Shown piece after piece: positions 1 through 11,787 of a stretch of DNA of 64,000 bases; within the stretch, counting starts at the first letter, position 1; the number at the start of each line of letters is the position of its first letter. The position numbers and the translations under genes are program-made. The notes under the pieces are model-generated. The model searched no databases and was not told the DNA's origin. It was given only the letters and a program-made list of their open reading frames with translations. Where the stretch lies: contig NW_025776796.1 of assembly GCF_021130785.1 (NCBI RefSeq), forward strand, positions 372,001-436,000, read 5' to 3'. Source of the stretch: Homalodisca vitripennis. Its lineage: Eukaryota > Arthropoda > Insecta > Hemiptera > Cicadellidae.

Positions 1-437
1 ATATTTTGTTGCCATTTTATGTCTAGGATACTACTAATAAGAAATCTAATATACTCATACATTCTATATACAAAATTATATATGTCGTAAGTTAGTTATC
101 ACGACATATGTAAATAATGCTATTTTGAAATGGTTAATTTGTAAAAACCCCCCTGGGCATTGCCTTTAGGGGGAAAGATTTGGCTACTTATTTAAATTGA
201 ATAAAATCTAAAGTATACGCTTTGATAACGACAGTTATAAAATAACTCCAAATGAGGTGGTTATATTTTAAAATAAAATATTGCAAACAACTTTATATCA
301 AATTTTATATAATTGTTGATTACGTTGTACATTATCAAATATTATCTTTTAAGTACAGTTTTCGACAAGACATTTTACGTATTTCTAATAAATTTTTTAT
401 ACAATTAGAATACCTCTTCTAACCTATATTGCACTTA
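1..437. other. AT-rich sequence, nothing recognised
   Basis: The only departure from plain AT-rich sequence is a short C-run/G-run hairpin near 147-174 (five or more C, then a GGGGG tract after a short loop). I see no coding signal or named element. Confidence 0.5.
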
Positions 438-629
438 TTATCTGGATGCCTCTAATGTCGAAACTTTGCAGGGGGTTGTTTTGAGCTTCTTCGTTTCTCG
501 TTGGCGCCTATTTTTGTACCCTTTTAGACGATCATGAATCCATATTTCAGTAATTAAGTCTGCAACATCATCAGATTTCAAATGCCACATGTATGATAAA
601 GATGAACTAGAGATAAAGTCATCATTCAC
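438..629 (-). pseudogene. short ORF with a paralogue at 26814-26996, unknown
   Basis: A 63-codon minus-strand ORF. I do not recognise its product. Its second half (residues ~20-50, with a basic stretch ending R-R-Q-R-E-T) aligns without gaps to the ORF at 26814-26996, where the matching stretch reads R-R-R-R-E-T. Several codon pairs differ only at the third position (CTA/CTG-type and CGC/CGG-type changes), so a once-coding origin is possible. The paralogue lies in a family D copy, so this is most likely a relic of the same repeat and not a host exon. There is no signal peptide, no membrane segment and no recognisable splice context. Confidence 0.3.
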
Positions 630-2438
630 ATGTAAAATTATATCAACATTTTTGTATATTTTAGATTATTTTAAGCTGTAATTATGATATTTAAATATAG
701 TTGCAATAATAATCGTAATTTAATAGTATTTAAATCTAAAAAGCTCCTTACTTTGTATCTACGTATAAAAAGTATAAAATTCAATTATGAGTGCCTACTA
801 TTCAAGAAATATTCCTAATTTTCTCTATTAATAATATCCTCAGAATTTGAATGTTAAAATCGTGCAAATAAAATAAATGTTACATATATATATCTTCAAT
901 AAGAATAGAAAAGAATAGAAGAAAAGAACATAAAAATTCTCTATATTTCGTCTTAAGACATTTTCAAGAGATATACAGTAGGTCAATAAGCAAATATATC
1001 AACAAAAAAATTATAAACAAAGAAACATCATACGTTAATAAAACTAATTTTGAATTACGTACAAAGAGTAAATATATACATATACATATATATTATCATG
1101 TAATATATGTATATTACTATTACTCCCGGCAGAGCAGGTACTTTTTGTGATTCAATGTTTATTGAAATTATATAGTTTGGTTAGGATGCTTTATTATACT
1201 AATTCTGAGGACAGAAATTACATTAAAAAACATATATGTAACCAAAAATCTATTGTTACAGAAGTTGCTAAAAACTCTTGTAACTGAAATTAATTATTTA
1301 AGTCAGTACCATTTGCACTACCTTAAATTGGAATATATAAGAGCTTTCTATAACTTCTTACCTTAGTTTATTCTGCATAATGTAGTCAGACATATTTAAA
1401 CAGTAATAATTTTATAGCTTTTAATCATAAGTCACTTTTATTTTTGCCGCTCGTTTAGCAATTACTCACCGTAGCCTTAGCGAAGCCTATCATCTAAGAG
1501 GCCGATACATCTCTCTTTTGAATGTATCCTAACTGGACAATCTGACAATTAGTTCAACTATTAAATTAAAGTTGAAATGCATTATTTTTAAATGGTATTT
1601 TATGCGATTTAATCATTATATTCTTAACGTAGGCTGTAACGCTGATACGTGATCTGGATTACTCCTATTTTGCTATACAAAAAATTTAAATAATACCTGT
1701 TCATAGACAAGGAACGAAAATATTTATATACGTTTTACCTTAAAATAAAAATATATTTATACTTATAATTAGTATTGCAATTTTTTTAAAAGTAATTAAC
1801 ATATAGAAATTTGAAGGGTGAAAGAAGAGCTATCCTATCCATCCAAACTATTCTACATTTTCGGTCATTTTATGTATCTTGAAAATCACAATCATAACCA
1901 CAAATGAGATTTCCTAATTGAGAGTGTCCTAAGTAAATTACAGAACTGTCAATTGATTGTCCTTGACTTTTATATTAAAATAGAAGTAGCTAATTCTTAA
2001 AGAATGCAACTTGTTACTAGTACTATTTAAAGTACATCATTAAATCTTACGATCGTAATTTCTTATATTTGAGAATAAAAGAATTCCTATCAATTCCTGA
2101 ATCTATAACTCACGTTTATATTGTAAACACTTAAATAAATTTTATTTTGAGCGTAATTTTTTTATTTCTTGCTTTAAATACCTGTAATTCCTCTTGTATT
2201 GACCACAAATATTTCTACTTTACCGATCTTCAGGGTAAGGTAACTTAAAGGAATATGAATTTTAAGTTCATAATATTCTTTTACATCTCTTAAGTAGTTT
2301 ATTTAATAGTTGTGCTGTAAAAGTAGTATCATTCAAGTTGTTTTAATGTGTTTTAAGAGTATTAAATAGTAGTACAAACATTGACAAAATGCAATAATTT
2401 ACTGAATAATTGGATAAAAAATACAGGTTTATAAAACA
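630..2438. other. AT-rich intergenic sequence, nothing recognised
   Basis: About 1.8 kb with short TATA-type runs (for example near 1075-1110) and no ORF above background. I found no repeat partner for it elsewhere in the window. Confidence 0.5.
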
Positions 2439-2927
2439 CTAGCTGTTTCCTGCGGCTTTGCAAGCTTTTCGTAAGCTTTGCCCGTGTATGTGAACTTCTG
2501 GTTTAATTGAATTATATTTACAACGCCGATGTAGAGTTCGCCTTTGCCACGATCAAGAAAATCTGTGTATGTTTATAGCCATTGTGCACGTACATGTACT
2601 TTATTATAAAGTGATCAAACTTTAATTTCAGTCAGAAATATATCTTAAAGACAAATATACATAATAACTTAGCGCCTTCAAATCGGGTTTGACTATGTTA
2701 TATACGTAAATGAACCTAATTTTAGTTTATAGTGTACAGGCGCTTTGAAACCTTTTATCTTTTGCAGCGCCGCTTGGTGGTGAGTTACATCAATGGGCAC
2801 AGGTTATAAACCTTCTCCGTGGAAAAATACGTAAACATACAAATTTTCATAATGGTCTGTCTAATATTTTGCGATTCCATAAAGGACAAACACACAAACA
2901 TTCATTTATATATATATGTATATATAG
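2439..2927 (-). mobile_element. non-autonomous Helitron, minus strand
   Basis: Read on the minus strand, this ~490-bp element starts with a TA-rich stretch followed by AATGAATGTTTGTGTG and TCCTTTATGGAATCG. It ends with an AAGCCGCAGGAAACAG stretch and a CTAG terminus (2439-2442). The same 5' segment, including the CCACGGAGAAGGTTTATAA block ~120 bp in, occurs in the plus-strand element at 50968-51886, which supports a common family. Terminal CTRR, no target-site duplication and no terminal inverted repeats are Helitron traits. No Rep/helicase coding sequence is present, so it would depend on an autonomous relative. The 5' boundary lies in a TA run and is uncertain by a few bases. Confidence 0.7.
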
Positions 2928-2984
2928 GTGTATAAATATTTTCGTTGTGCTAGGCACATAGAATGATGGGTTGAGTAATTCCAT

Positions 2985-3155
2985 AGGTAACCACAAACTT
3001 TACCAAAGTTTTAATGAAGTAGTTATGGTTACGCTGGGTGTAACAACGCTTCCACTACTTTGTCACGTGATACACTTTTACACTGTTACACTCAGTTGCG
3101 GTCTTGTATGCTGGAGTGTTAGGGTTAATTTGACAATAACCTCACGTGTCTAAGC
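2985..3155. repeat. diverged repeat paired with 28790-28930
   Basis: A ~160-bp stretch centred on CACTTTGTCACGTGAT-type sequence resembles 28790-28930, which has the same CCAC-ACTTTGTCACGTGATG core and flanking order. The 60-codon ORF through it is not conserved in the partner. It is probably a worn piece of the same composite repeat seen at 26-29 kb. Confidence 0.4.
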
Positions 3156-3159
3156 AAAC

Positions 3160-5340
3160 CTAGGTAATAACATGGTTAACATGACCTTAATATGCTTTTA
3201 GGTCATGTTTGTTGATTAAGTTTTATGATCATTTGAAATTTTAGAGTCATAGGACATCCTTCTTCTTGTAAAATATATCTCAAATTGTATGTATTGGATG
3301 ATAAATAATTTGAGGGATTTACCTTGTTAATATCTTCATCCTATATTATCCTTATCTTCCTCTTGAAGATAAGGATAACATCTTACTTACCATGGTAAAT
3401 AATAATAAGAACAATATATTTTACGGTTCTGCAGAAAAAAAAAAGTCATTTTCTGAATGGCTTATTCTGGTCTTCAATAAATAATATTAATCATACATTA
3501 GATCATTTTGGAATTTTGGGACTAATTACTAGATCTCTTATTAAGTATCTGGCCAAACGCATAAATTAGGCACTCTGAAATTTTATAAATTGTTATTCAT
3601 TGATCTTTTCCTATCCCCTTAATTTTTGTTTTTACACTGTATAGCACTTGCCGAAGTATAACCAATGTTGGTAAGTTAATGTCTGCCAATAAATAATAAC
3701 GCTTGGACTCGTACTTGACAAGAGTGGTTTACAGTTTGTTATTTGATGCGAATGTGTGTCAATTCCGAGTATAGCCGGATGAATAATTTCCTATTGGTTC
3801 ACATCGTAATTGAATTTAACGTTTTCACAACTGTCTGTGGATCAGCTTTGTGCCGTAATATCGAAATATAATGTTTTTGTATATTTAGTTATTTATGCAG
3901 TAGTGCCAATTAAAACTCTAAGCTAAAATTTATTATTTTACATACGAGTGTTAATTTATACCAACAGGGGTTCGATATGAACATTGTGCTCTGTCTAATC
4001 ATTTTATTCCAGTCCGTTATTCAAAATTTGCTATGGTACGTGTTGCAATTACAGTCACACATTGTCTATGCCTAAACCAATGAGAACGTTGTAAAAAGCA
4101 CTGTTTTATTTTAATTAAATACGAGTCCCTGCTTAATACCTATGTTGAGAGAATCCGAGAACAATGTATTTTCTTGAAGAAGTATTAAAAGTGGATTGAT
4201 ACGTTTTGTTTTATGATTAAACCATTTCATATCGTAAGCAACATGACAATCGGTATTCAAACAGGATGAGGGAAAATAAGAAGCCATTGTATGAGCGAAA
4301 GGAGAGTTTCTTCAATGTAAAATATTATATTTACATAATTTTGGTCAAAATTTATTTATATTATACTCGTTTTATTATTTGGAAGGAGGTAAAGAGATTA
4401 GTGAACAAACTTGTAACTTTACTTCAAAGTAAAAAAAATTATAATGACAACTAAAAAAAACCACACACATACTGAGTGTTTGTAAAAATGGTCATCATTT
4501 TGAAGGAAATGTAGTTTAAAATAAAATTAATACACATTATATGTATGCACATAGTAAAATTTACATCACTACATAAAGCCAGGTTTTGATACTATAACTT
4601 TAGTACGTTGTATAGTAAATATTAAAAAATTATAATAGGGCAGTTGTTTATGTTACAATTAAACTTAACAATCATTAAATTTTTATTATTATTACTTTTT
4701 CGGTCACTGTAGGTAGCAACAAAAATTTACACACATTCCTAAATCGTCGTCGAGAGGAAAGGAAAGAAAATGTAAAAGTAATAAGTAGCTACATAAACTT
4801 TATTTTTTTGGTCTTGTTCTTTTGTATTAACTTATTTACAACTTTACTGCTAAAACAAAAAGTTGACCTAAAAATTACATTAAGGAAATGCTGAGCTTCT
4901 TTTATTTGAAATAAAAAATTGACAGTTTCTCTTTGTATTGAATACGATTACTTGTTGTCAAAGTGAATTATTGTCCAATTACCCTTTACAGTCTGACGGC
5001 GAGGCGTTAATATCCGGTTAGTTGACTGGCGATAACATTACTGAGGCGGAGACCAGAGAGTAATATCAGTAACAGACAATAATTATATGTTATCCAACTG
5101 ACGTTAATAATATTGGAACTAAGACTTCATTTTTGAAATGGTCAACTATAATATATTTTCAAAAGTTATTATGTGTAATGTAATTGTAACTGGGCAAAAC
5201 ACTATTTGCTTTAATCATTAACATGTTTACACAATGTGTGGCCGTTCAATATATTAAAACATTTAACTCAATGAAAACACATATTTATTTGAAGAAATTT
5301 TGTATAAAATAAAATACAGTGTCACTAATTTAAATAATAC
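3160..5340. other. AT-rich intergenic sequence with one small hairpin
   Basis: About 2.2 kb without recognisable genes. The one distinct feature is a perfect 14-bp stem with a 5-nt loop at 3346-3378 (arm TTATCCTTATCTTC). The ORF at 4266-4454 has low-complexity Lys/Tyr/Ile composition and no similarity I recognise, so I do not call it a gene. Confidence 0.45.
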
Positions 5341-5439
5341 TAAGTTCTTTAATAGGGCCAAACCGTATTCCCTAAATAAAGGATGAGACGATGAATCTCT
5401 TGCACAACAACTGGGATAATAAATTAATTACTCCACACT

Positions 5440-5720
5440 CTTTGGAAAATAGTTTCTTCCTCCGATGTGGGTTAGCACTGAAAATGCGAGAAGATGGGGA
5501 CTTCATTCGGGTCTAAGGATGAGTAGACTGGTTTTTCAATCACCTTTCACCAGGGTAGCGTCTGACCTTCTCTCTGTAGGTAGACCACAGTCTTCTCTAG
5601 TATTTGGTCTGATTACGGAACATGTGCGCTTGACGAAGGATCCTTACAGAAACTACCTTGGAGGATAGTGTGAGAGGTTTCAAACTACGGAATAAACATT
5701 GTTCAGCTGTGGAACGAAAA
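5440..5720 (+). pseudogene. decayed C-terminal fragment of a LINE ORF2 (tentative)
   Basis: The 67-codon ORF at 5465-5668 carries the arrangement G-L-R-M-S-R-L, then a ~20-residue spacer, then G-L-I-T-E-H-V-R-L, then D-P-Y-R-N-Y-L-G-G. In insect Jockey/R1-type ORF2 proteins and related RNase H tails, a similar order is common: a G-L-L-T-G-H-x-x-L core followed by D-P-x-C-x-x-C-G. Here the cysteines are lost, and about nine residues between the two blocks appear deleted. The local base composition is more balanced than the AT-rich surroundings. The match is by memory of the motif only. It is a relic, not an active gene. Confidence 0.3.
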
Positions 5721-6900
5721 ATAAGCTCATTTATTATAACATTGATTTCTAAAACTGTAGACAGAACGTAAGTAGGACATTTAGATCGTCTTACAGATGG
5801 TATAGTTTACTTGCTTGCACAATAAAATAATCAAGTATCATTTTTTAAACTCGTTTAGAATAAGCGTGAATTTCTCATTATTATCTAATGGTTACCGAGT
5901 GATCTTTACGTAATCATCATACTATTTAAAGACAAGTTATATAACAAACCTAATCATTTTAAATATAATATTCTGTTTTACTTGTACTACTAGTTTGTGT
6001 CAACTTATCTATCTGTTATGTAACATTCTGATACTCATTTCTTAAAAGACTAGTGGGGAATAAATTAATTTTGATCAACAAGTGCATTTGAATGCATAGC
6101 AAATTTGCATGTTGCTGCAAACAACGATAATGTAACATACTCTAAACTCTTGTATCAATGTTTGTAATTTATATCAATGTAAAGTGTTTCAAGACAACAA
6201 GCGTTTTACTTCTAATTGGACGCTGAAGTTTAGTATCAATCATACAGTATAAAGTAGTTAGACTAGTAACTATTATATTTTTGACGTAAAACTTAAATGA
6301 CAGTTAGTTGTCAGTATAAACGATGTCTTTAAGTACAGAACTGGTAGCGTGCACTGTTGTGTAAAATTTAAAAAAACCTAAAAAGGGAAAAATTTTTATA
6401 TCGAAAATCAAATAAATATATACATTTTCGGAACAAGAAATATGAATATAATAATAAAAAATATGTTCTCTACTTTGGTTACATTTTCTTCAGGAAATAA
6501 AACAAAATATAATAAATAGGACTAAAGAACATAATACATATAAACATCAATACCTATACACCTATGAATGCTATGTACTTATAAAATATTTAAATGTATG
6601 TATACTATATATTTAAATATTTGTTTCGTTGAGATGGAACCAACCACGTGAAGTTTAACCAAAAATTTACATCATCACGTGGAAGCAGCATAAGATGGGA
6701 ATTAAATTTGACAATGAATTATTTGTTAGTTAAGTTTGATTATGTTCCTAAAAATTTGATACCACTTAAACAAATCTGCTATGTTTATAAGTAATTAAGA
6801 AGTGGCAAATTAAACGAGTGTATTTATAGGTGTAGAGAGACTTTTTTAGGTTTTAGAGAAACACAATAATTTGATTTGTTAGTGTTTATTAAGGTCTATT
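5721..6900. other. AT-rich intergenic sequence, nothing recognised
   Basis: No ORF above background and no repeat partner was found by eye within the window. Confidence 0.45.
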
Positions 6901-7260
6901 TTAAAATAATATATTTTTAATTCCAACACTATGAAAAGTAAGGTTGACTTTTTGGACGTTGGAATAAAACTATTTGATTACAAATTCATTTTAATACATA
7001 AAATTTAAAACAATACTGTAAAAATAAACAAAATACTATTAAATTTAATGGTATATGAAATTAAAAGGGATTATACGTAACGATATACGGTATATATCCT
7101 ATTACCATTCGAAAGATGAGCTGTTGCTCGCAGGGTTAAGATTTGATACGGTTGAGCTGATATCCGGAAGTTTTTAAAGCTGGCTGTACCTTCGAAAAAT
7201 TGTTGCACTGCGGGCAAACTTTACGACTGCAGCAATTAAATATTATTTGGAGGAAAGGAG
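6900..7260. repeat. diverged repeat paired with 27810-28075
   Basis: The segment around 7115-7245 keeps the order GAGCTGTTGCT, CAGGGTT, TACGGTTGAGCTGAT, CTACCTTCG-type and CGACTGCAGCAATTAAA also found at 27950-28070. A second shared block (GTGTTCCAGG) lies ~200 bp downstream in both places (7470s and 28245). This is an old dispersed repeat, with no coding potential seen. Confidence 0.5.
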
Positions 7261-7310
7261 TTTAGTTTACTATTAGTGTAATATCAACTAGGATTAATTG
7301 CGCTTGTATA

Positions 7311-7314
<4 letters not shown>

Positions 7315-7366
<52 letters not shown>
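7315..7366. repeat. (TA)n microsatellite
   Basis: An uninterrupted alternating TA tract of ~52 bp. Slippage-prone, so the length may vary between individuals or assemblies. Confidence 0.95.
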
Positions 7367-7368
<2 letters not shown>

Positions 7369-7849
7369 ACTTGAACAAAATTTCATAAGAAAAAATAAAA
7401 AAAACTAGTTGTTGTAACAATACACATTTCTAATTAAATAGAGCCATCTTAATCGTAAGTTTATTACTTGTAACGTGTTCCAGGAGAATTTTTAAAATAA
7501 TTAATGCAATAAAACTCCACTTACGATGGTCTAGAGGTAAGATCCAACTTGCAATGTATAAACACATAACCTGAGTATCCTTGAAATCGATGGCTAATGT
7601 TTTTTTTATAATGCAATTTTTATGGATATTGAAAGGTATATTTCTGTACTATAAATTACTTGAATTATGTCTTACTATATTTTTGAAATATACGGAGATT
7701 TTTATATGTAAATGAACAACAGCGTTAAAGAGTTCTTTCCATGTATATTCTATATCACACACTATAGCCTAATACGGACAACAAATCTTTCGAATTATGT
7801 ATTATTCGACGTTTTAGGCACATAATATACGTAATAATAATCAGATAAT

Positions 7850-8460
7850 AAGAGTTGGTAAAAGTGTTTGTGTGTTGGCTGGATGAAGTTTAGTAAAAGA
7901 CCTAAAAATATTTAGTTTAGTATAGAAATAAAAATAAATGAAAGAGCTGGAACATACCCAACGGTAATATATATTAAAATTATATATTTCCATAGAAACT
8001 ACAAGGGAAATGAATGAGAATTCTTTAAAATTTTGGTGGACAGTTCAGATTTCTTGTTCAATAGGAGTTCAACTCGCAGTAAGTCGGAGAACCACTACCA
8101 GGAACAGGATGCGGTGCCCAGGAGCAGGACAGGACCAGGATGAGTTATTTACTTGTATCACTTAGAAATAAAAATATCTACTCTCACTATCTCTCTTTAC
8201 ACAAAGCAGTTTATTTCATATTTTTAGCGAATATTAATTACAGCAAAAACACTGAAATAGTTCATATGTAATGATAACGTGATCACAAAGTATACATATC
8301 ATCATTTAATATATATAATTTAATTTTAAATAATTATTTCAGATTCTTTTCCTTTTTGTGTGCTATAGATATAGTACTTAACAAATTCCCTTTGTTCGTT
8401 TTTCCTCCTTTGTTCGTGTTTCCTCCCAAAGCGTAGAGGGAGGAAACAGTTTATATTTTT
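7850..8460 (+). repeat. family D copy 1 (old, partial)
   Basis: This copy contains the landmark order of family D: an AATCAGATAATAAG block, a TTCCATAGAAACTAC block, an AACTCGCAGT block, the CCAGGA-rich module (about 8095-8150, ending GGATGAGTTA), a CACAAAGCAGTTTA block, and the family hairpin at 8417-8448. The hairpin here is a perfect 11-bp stem with a 10-nt loop and a purine/pyrimidine-rich stem (arm GTTTCCTCCC) unlike other copies. No ORF is shared with other copies. Confidence 0.6.
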
Positions 8461-8940
8461 TCCATGGAACTAAATCCTATATGCAATTTTTATCTATTAC
8501 CATATACACCATAACCTAAGTCAGAAATGAAATTTAAATTATATTATTGTAATGAAAGTTATTAAAACCCTTTTAACAATCTTTTTATTACATACACGTG
8601 TTTCAGTTTTTAACGATCATCATTGTACATTAACCTATAAATAAATAAATAATGAACAATTATATATACACATATCGACCTTTTAGACATATGTTAAATT
8701 TAAATAACACAGTTGTAATTTTCTTATTAGTAATGTGTATTTAATATTTTTTTTTTTTCAAAAATTGGATTTGTCTTGTTTTTCAGATTACTATTTGAAA
8801 TTTTATGAGGATATTTGTTACAATTTAGATAGATATATAATTCTTGTTTTGTGTTTACTTTCTCTCCTTTCCTTTCGATATCTAAAATTTCAATGTTCTT
8901 TTCAATATTTGTGTAGTTATGGTAAGTCTCCAATAAGTGT
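8461..8940. other. AT-rich spacer, nothing recognised
   Basis: The overlapping ORFs here come from AT-rich sequence and the downstream TA tract. No conserved protein is visible. Confidence 0.5.
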
Positions 8941-8944
8941 TCAG

Positions 8945-8946
<2 letters not shown>

Positions 8947-8999
<53 letters not shown>
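8947..8999. repeat. (TA)n microsatellite
   Basis: An alternating TA tract of ~53 bp, followed after AAAATAA by a shorter TA run (about 9007-9019). Confidence 0.95.
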
Positions 9000-9001
<2 letters not shown>

Positions 9002-9079
9002 AAATAATATATATATATAGATAACCCTATAAGTGGAGTTAATAACATAAGAAATTTAAATTATATTTCAAACACATAT

Positions 9080-9870
9080 TTGTCTTTATAGTATGTATAA
9101 ACAATCACATAAGAAGAAAAATCACATAGGTAGAATAAGATGCAATCGCCAGTACCAGGACCAGGCCTTAACATGGATGAGTTACTTTTATAATTTAGAG
9201 ATCTAAGTTGTCCTTCATAGTATCTCTCGTTACCCAATGCAAATTACATCCTAGTTTAAGAAAGTATTATTTACAGCACAAAACACAGGCACAGTTCAAA
9301 TTTAATGATAATTGAAGTAAATTCTATTTTATTCATTTTGCAAATGTTTTAACTTCATGGTTTTCGTTTTTCTTAGAAATTATGTAATCAAAGAAATATT
9401 TTGTAACCTTTGTGTAAATACAGAACGAACCTTGTTTTGGGCTTTCTTTAACTCTTTCTGCACCCAAAGTGTACAGAAAGAATCAATAAGAACTTAGTAA
9501 TTTCATGTGTCAATCTCAGTAACGCTTTGTATTCGTTCATATATATCTGCTAAATATTTTAAAACTTGTAAGGAGAAATATTTCCTGAATTATTTATAAT
9601 TGACATTTTTCTGGCAATTTTGCAGTTAAATAAATATTTACCTTGAGTTGAAAACTGTTTATGTTAGGTGTTTCCGTATAAAACTAATAACTGAATTATA
9701 TTTATTTATTATATTTAATAATTTGTTTAAACTCTCATGACCATTTTTGAGAGAAATATGGTCTATGATGTTCTACTGATTCAATTAGTTACTGACTTTA
9801 ACGTCAGATGTCTCTTACACACTATAAGAAATAAGATATAGTCAATTAAAGTGATAAAGATTATTAGATT
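9080..9870 (+). repeat. family D copy 2 (old)
   Basis: This copy shows the CCAGGACCAGG module followed by ATGGATGAGTTAC (about 9150-9187), the TTACCCAATGCAAATTACAT block, the family hairpin (arms CTTTCTGCAC at 9454-9463 and GTACAGAAAG at 9471-9480, 9 of 10 pairs), and then the tail block ending near 9815 in GTTACTGACTTTAACGTCAGA. That tail corresponds to GTTGCTGAGATTACAACCAGAG in other copies. Non-coding throughout. Confidence 0.6.
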
Positions 9871-11311
9871 TCAATGTAACTTTCAAAATTCTACTTTCTA
9901 CGATCTAGAATGCGTCGTTGTTATGACAAATGCTTCAAGCTGAAATTGAGAGAGTATTCTGCAGAATTAAACCATTACCAAAGTTATTTTAGTCAACATC
10001 TTGGTTTACAATAAGAGTTAAATAACAGTAGTAATTAATCTCCAGAACTCGCCGGAGAGTTAAAATTTATTTTGGTTAGGTATTCTAAGTCAACATTTAA
10101 GGTCGATAGTTTTTACACAATTTTATGTGTACGATTTCTTGAATTAAAAAACTTGTACATGCAACGAGTAAAGGTAGTATTTAGATTTGAAAATATGAAA
10201 TTAAAATTGTTTTTCTTGCAAATTAAAGGTTATGAACGGTTTGGAGTACTGTATTGTTCTTTTTCGGGGATACGCATCCTTAGGAATAAATTATTTAAAA
10301 TGTCAATTGCATTGAGCATGTATTTATAGAAAGAGACTGTTCTCATATAACTATTTAAAACAAGAACACTCCTCAGTTTAGATATGCTCAGAGACCCTCC
10401 AGTCATTAAACATGTATTATTTCACAATGACTTTAATTACAAGGAGGTTGGAGTACGCCTCACCTGGTGTCACAAAAAAGCTTCATTGATATTGTATGCA
10501 CTAATTAGAGTCTATAGCTCATTTTATTGTGTATATGTCTGGAAGAGAGCTTTACATTCCCCAGCAGACAAAGAAGAAACTTTTTCAGCTTACTGAGTAA
10601 AAGGCTTCAGTAACGCTCAAATTCCCTCGAAGGAAATTCACTACCATACAACTCGTTTTTATATACGGAAAAAAAACGATTTATAAAAGGTTCTATTCAT
10701 AATTCTACAGATGATACTTTTCGAGAAAGCAACCAGATACATACAACTGTTCTCATTGAGGTCAATTATTAAGGTTACCAGTTACTACTACTTAAGTTTG
10801 CGCTAAAATATAATCTTGTCACATACTTTAAAACCACTTTATCCTACTAATCTTGCATTTTTATTTATAAATATGCAGTATGTATTAATGTTTCACGATC
10901 TCGTATATTTGTATTTAGCTAATTTACTAATTTATTTACTCAGCTTCGTTCTCATTACAACTACAGTTCCAAATAAAACGAATGTAAAACATTTACAAAT
11001 GCTTAGCCATAACCAATGTAGCGACATGAACTATCATCGGAATGTTGCCTATAATAATATTTGGCCTATATTTTTGAAAAATGTTAAGCAAAAAGGTCAT
11101 AATCTCTACAAGATATAATGAGGACGGACTGAGATATGGACAGAGAAACAATGAGATAGACAGATAGACAAGTAGAGAGATTCGTAAACGCTAATCCCGT
11201 AACCGAAGAAGAAATCAAATATACTACTGGAATGTAATGAATTCATATGTCTTCTTGTTAAAATACTGATGTATAGCAAATCATAAATAGAAAACATTTA
11301 AATTAAGAAGA
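9871..11311. other. AT-rich intergenic sequence, no supported gene
   Basis: ORFs of 70-100 codons occur (10072-10329, 10384-10596, 10816-11118). None has recognisable motifs, a conserved partner in the window or a convincing codon pattern, so I leave them uncalled. One may belong to an unrecognised relic. Confidence 0.4.
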
Positions 11312-11787
11312 TAATTCCGATAACGAACGAGACTCTAGCCTCCTAACTAGGCGTATCCACAATAGTGCTACCGTTGAATCAAATTCTTCTTAGAGAGACA
11401 GGCGGCTTCTACCCGCACAAGGCTGAGTGATAACAGGTCTGTGATGTCCTTCGATGTCCTGGGCCTCACGCGCGCTAAACTGAAGGAATCAGTGTGTCTT
11501 CCCTGGCCGAAAGGCCCGGGTAGCCTGTTGAAACTCCTTCATGGTACGGATTGAGGCTTGCACTAGTTCCCCTTGAACGAAGAATTACCAGTAAGCGCGA
11601 GTCATAAGCTCGCGTTGATCGCGTTGAAGTCCCTGCCATTTGTACACACCGCCCGTCGCTACTGACCCGTCGAATGATTTAGTGAGGTCTTCGGACTGGT
11701 GCACGGAGATCGCCTCGCGTGGTCGCCGATGTTGCCGGAAAAATTACCAAACCTGATCATTTAGAGGAAGTAAAAATCGTAACAAGG
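11312..11787 (+). rRNA. 18S (SSU) rRNA 3'-end fragment, probable pseudogene
   Basis: This ~475-bp stretch matches the 3' part of eukaryotic nuclear 18S rRNA. It begins at the conserved AATTCCGATAACGAACGAGA segment, continues through ACCGTTGAATC and GGCCGAAAGGCCCGGGTA, includes the universal TTTGTACACACCGCCCGTCG decoding-site block (about 11638-11658), and ends at GTCGTAACAAGG, here AATCGTAACAAGG. It carries many differences from the usual metazoan sequence, such as a changed GATGCCCTTAGATGTTCTGG region (11442-11462) and GTAACAAGG followed directly by unrelated AT-rich DNA instead of the TTTCCGTAGGTGAACC tail. It is therefore a dispersed, decayed fragment and not part of an rDNA unit: no ITS, 5.8S or 28S follows. 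Confidence 0.9.

Noticed and set aside
1081..1115. (TA)n-type microsatellite
   Set aside because: Too interrupted (TATACATATACATATATATT) to list as a pure tract.
8735..9007. 90-codon ORF ending in Tyr-Ile repeats
   Set aside because: Its end is the (TA)n tract and the start is AT-rich low-complexity sequence; nothing is conserved.
10072..11118. Three consecutive ORFs of 70-100 codons as a small gene cluster
   Set aside because: They have no known motifs, no conserved partner, AT-driven composition and no promoter or splice evidence.
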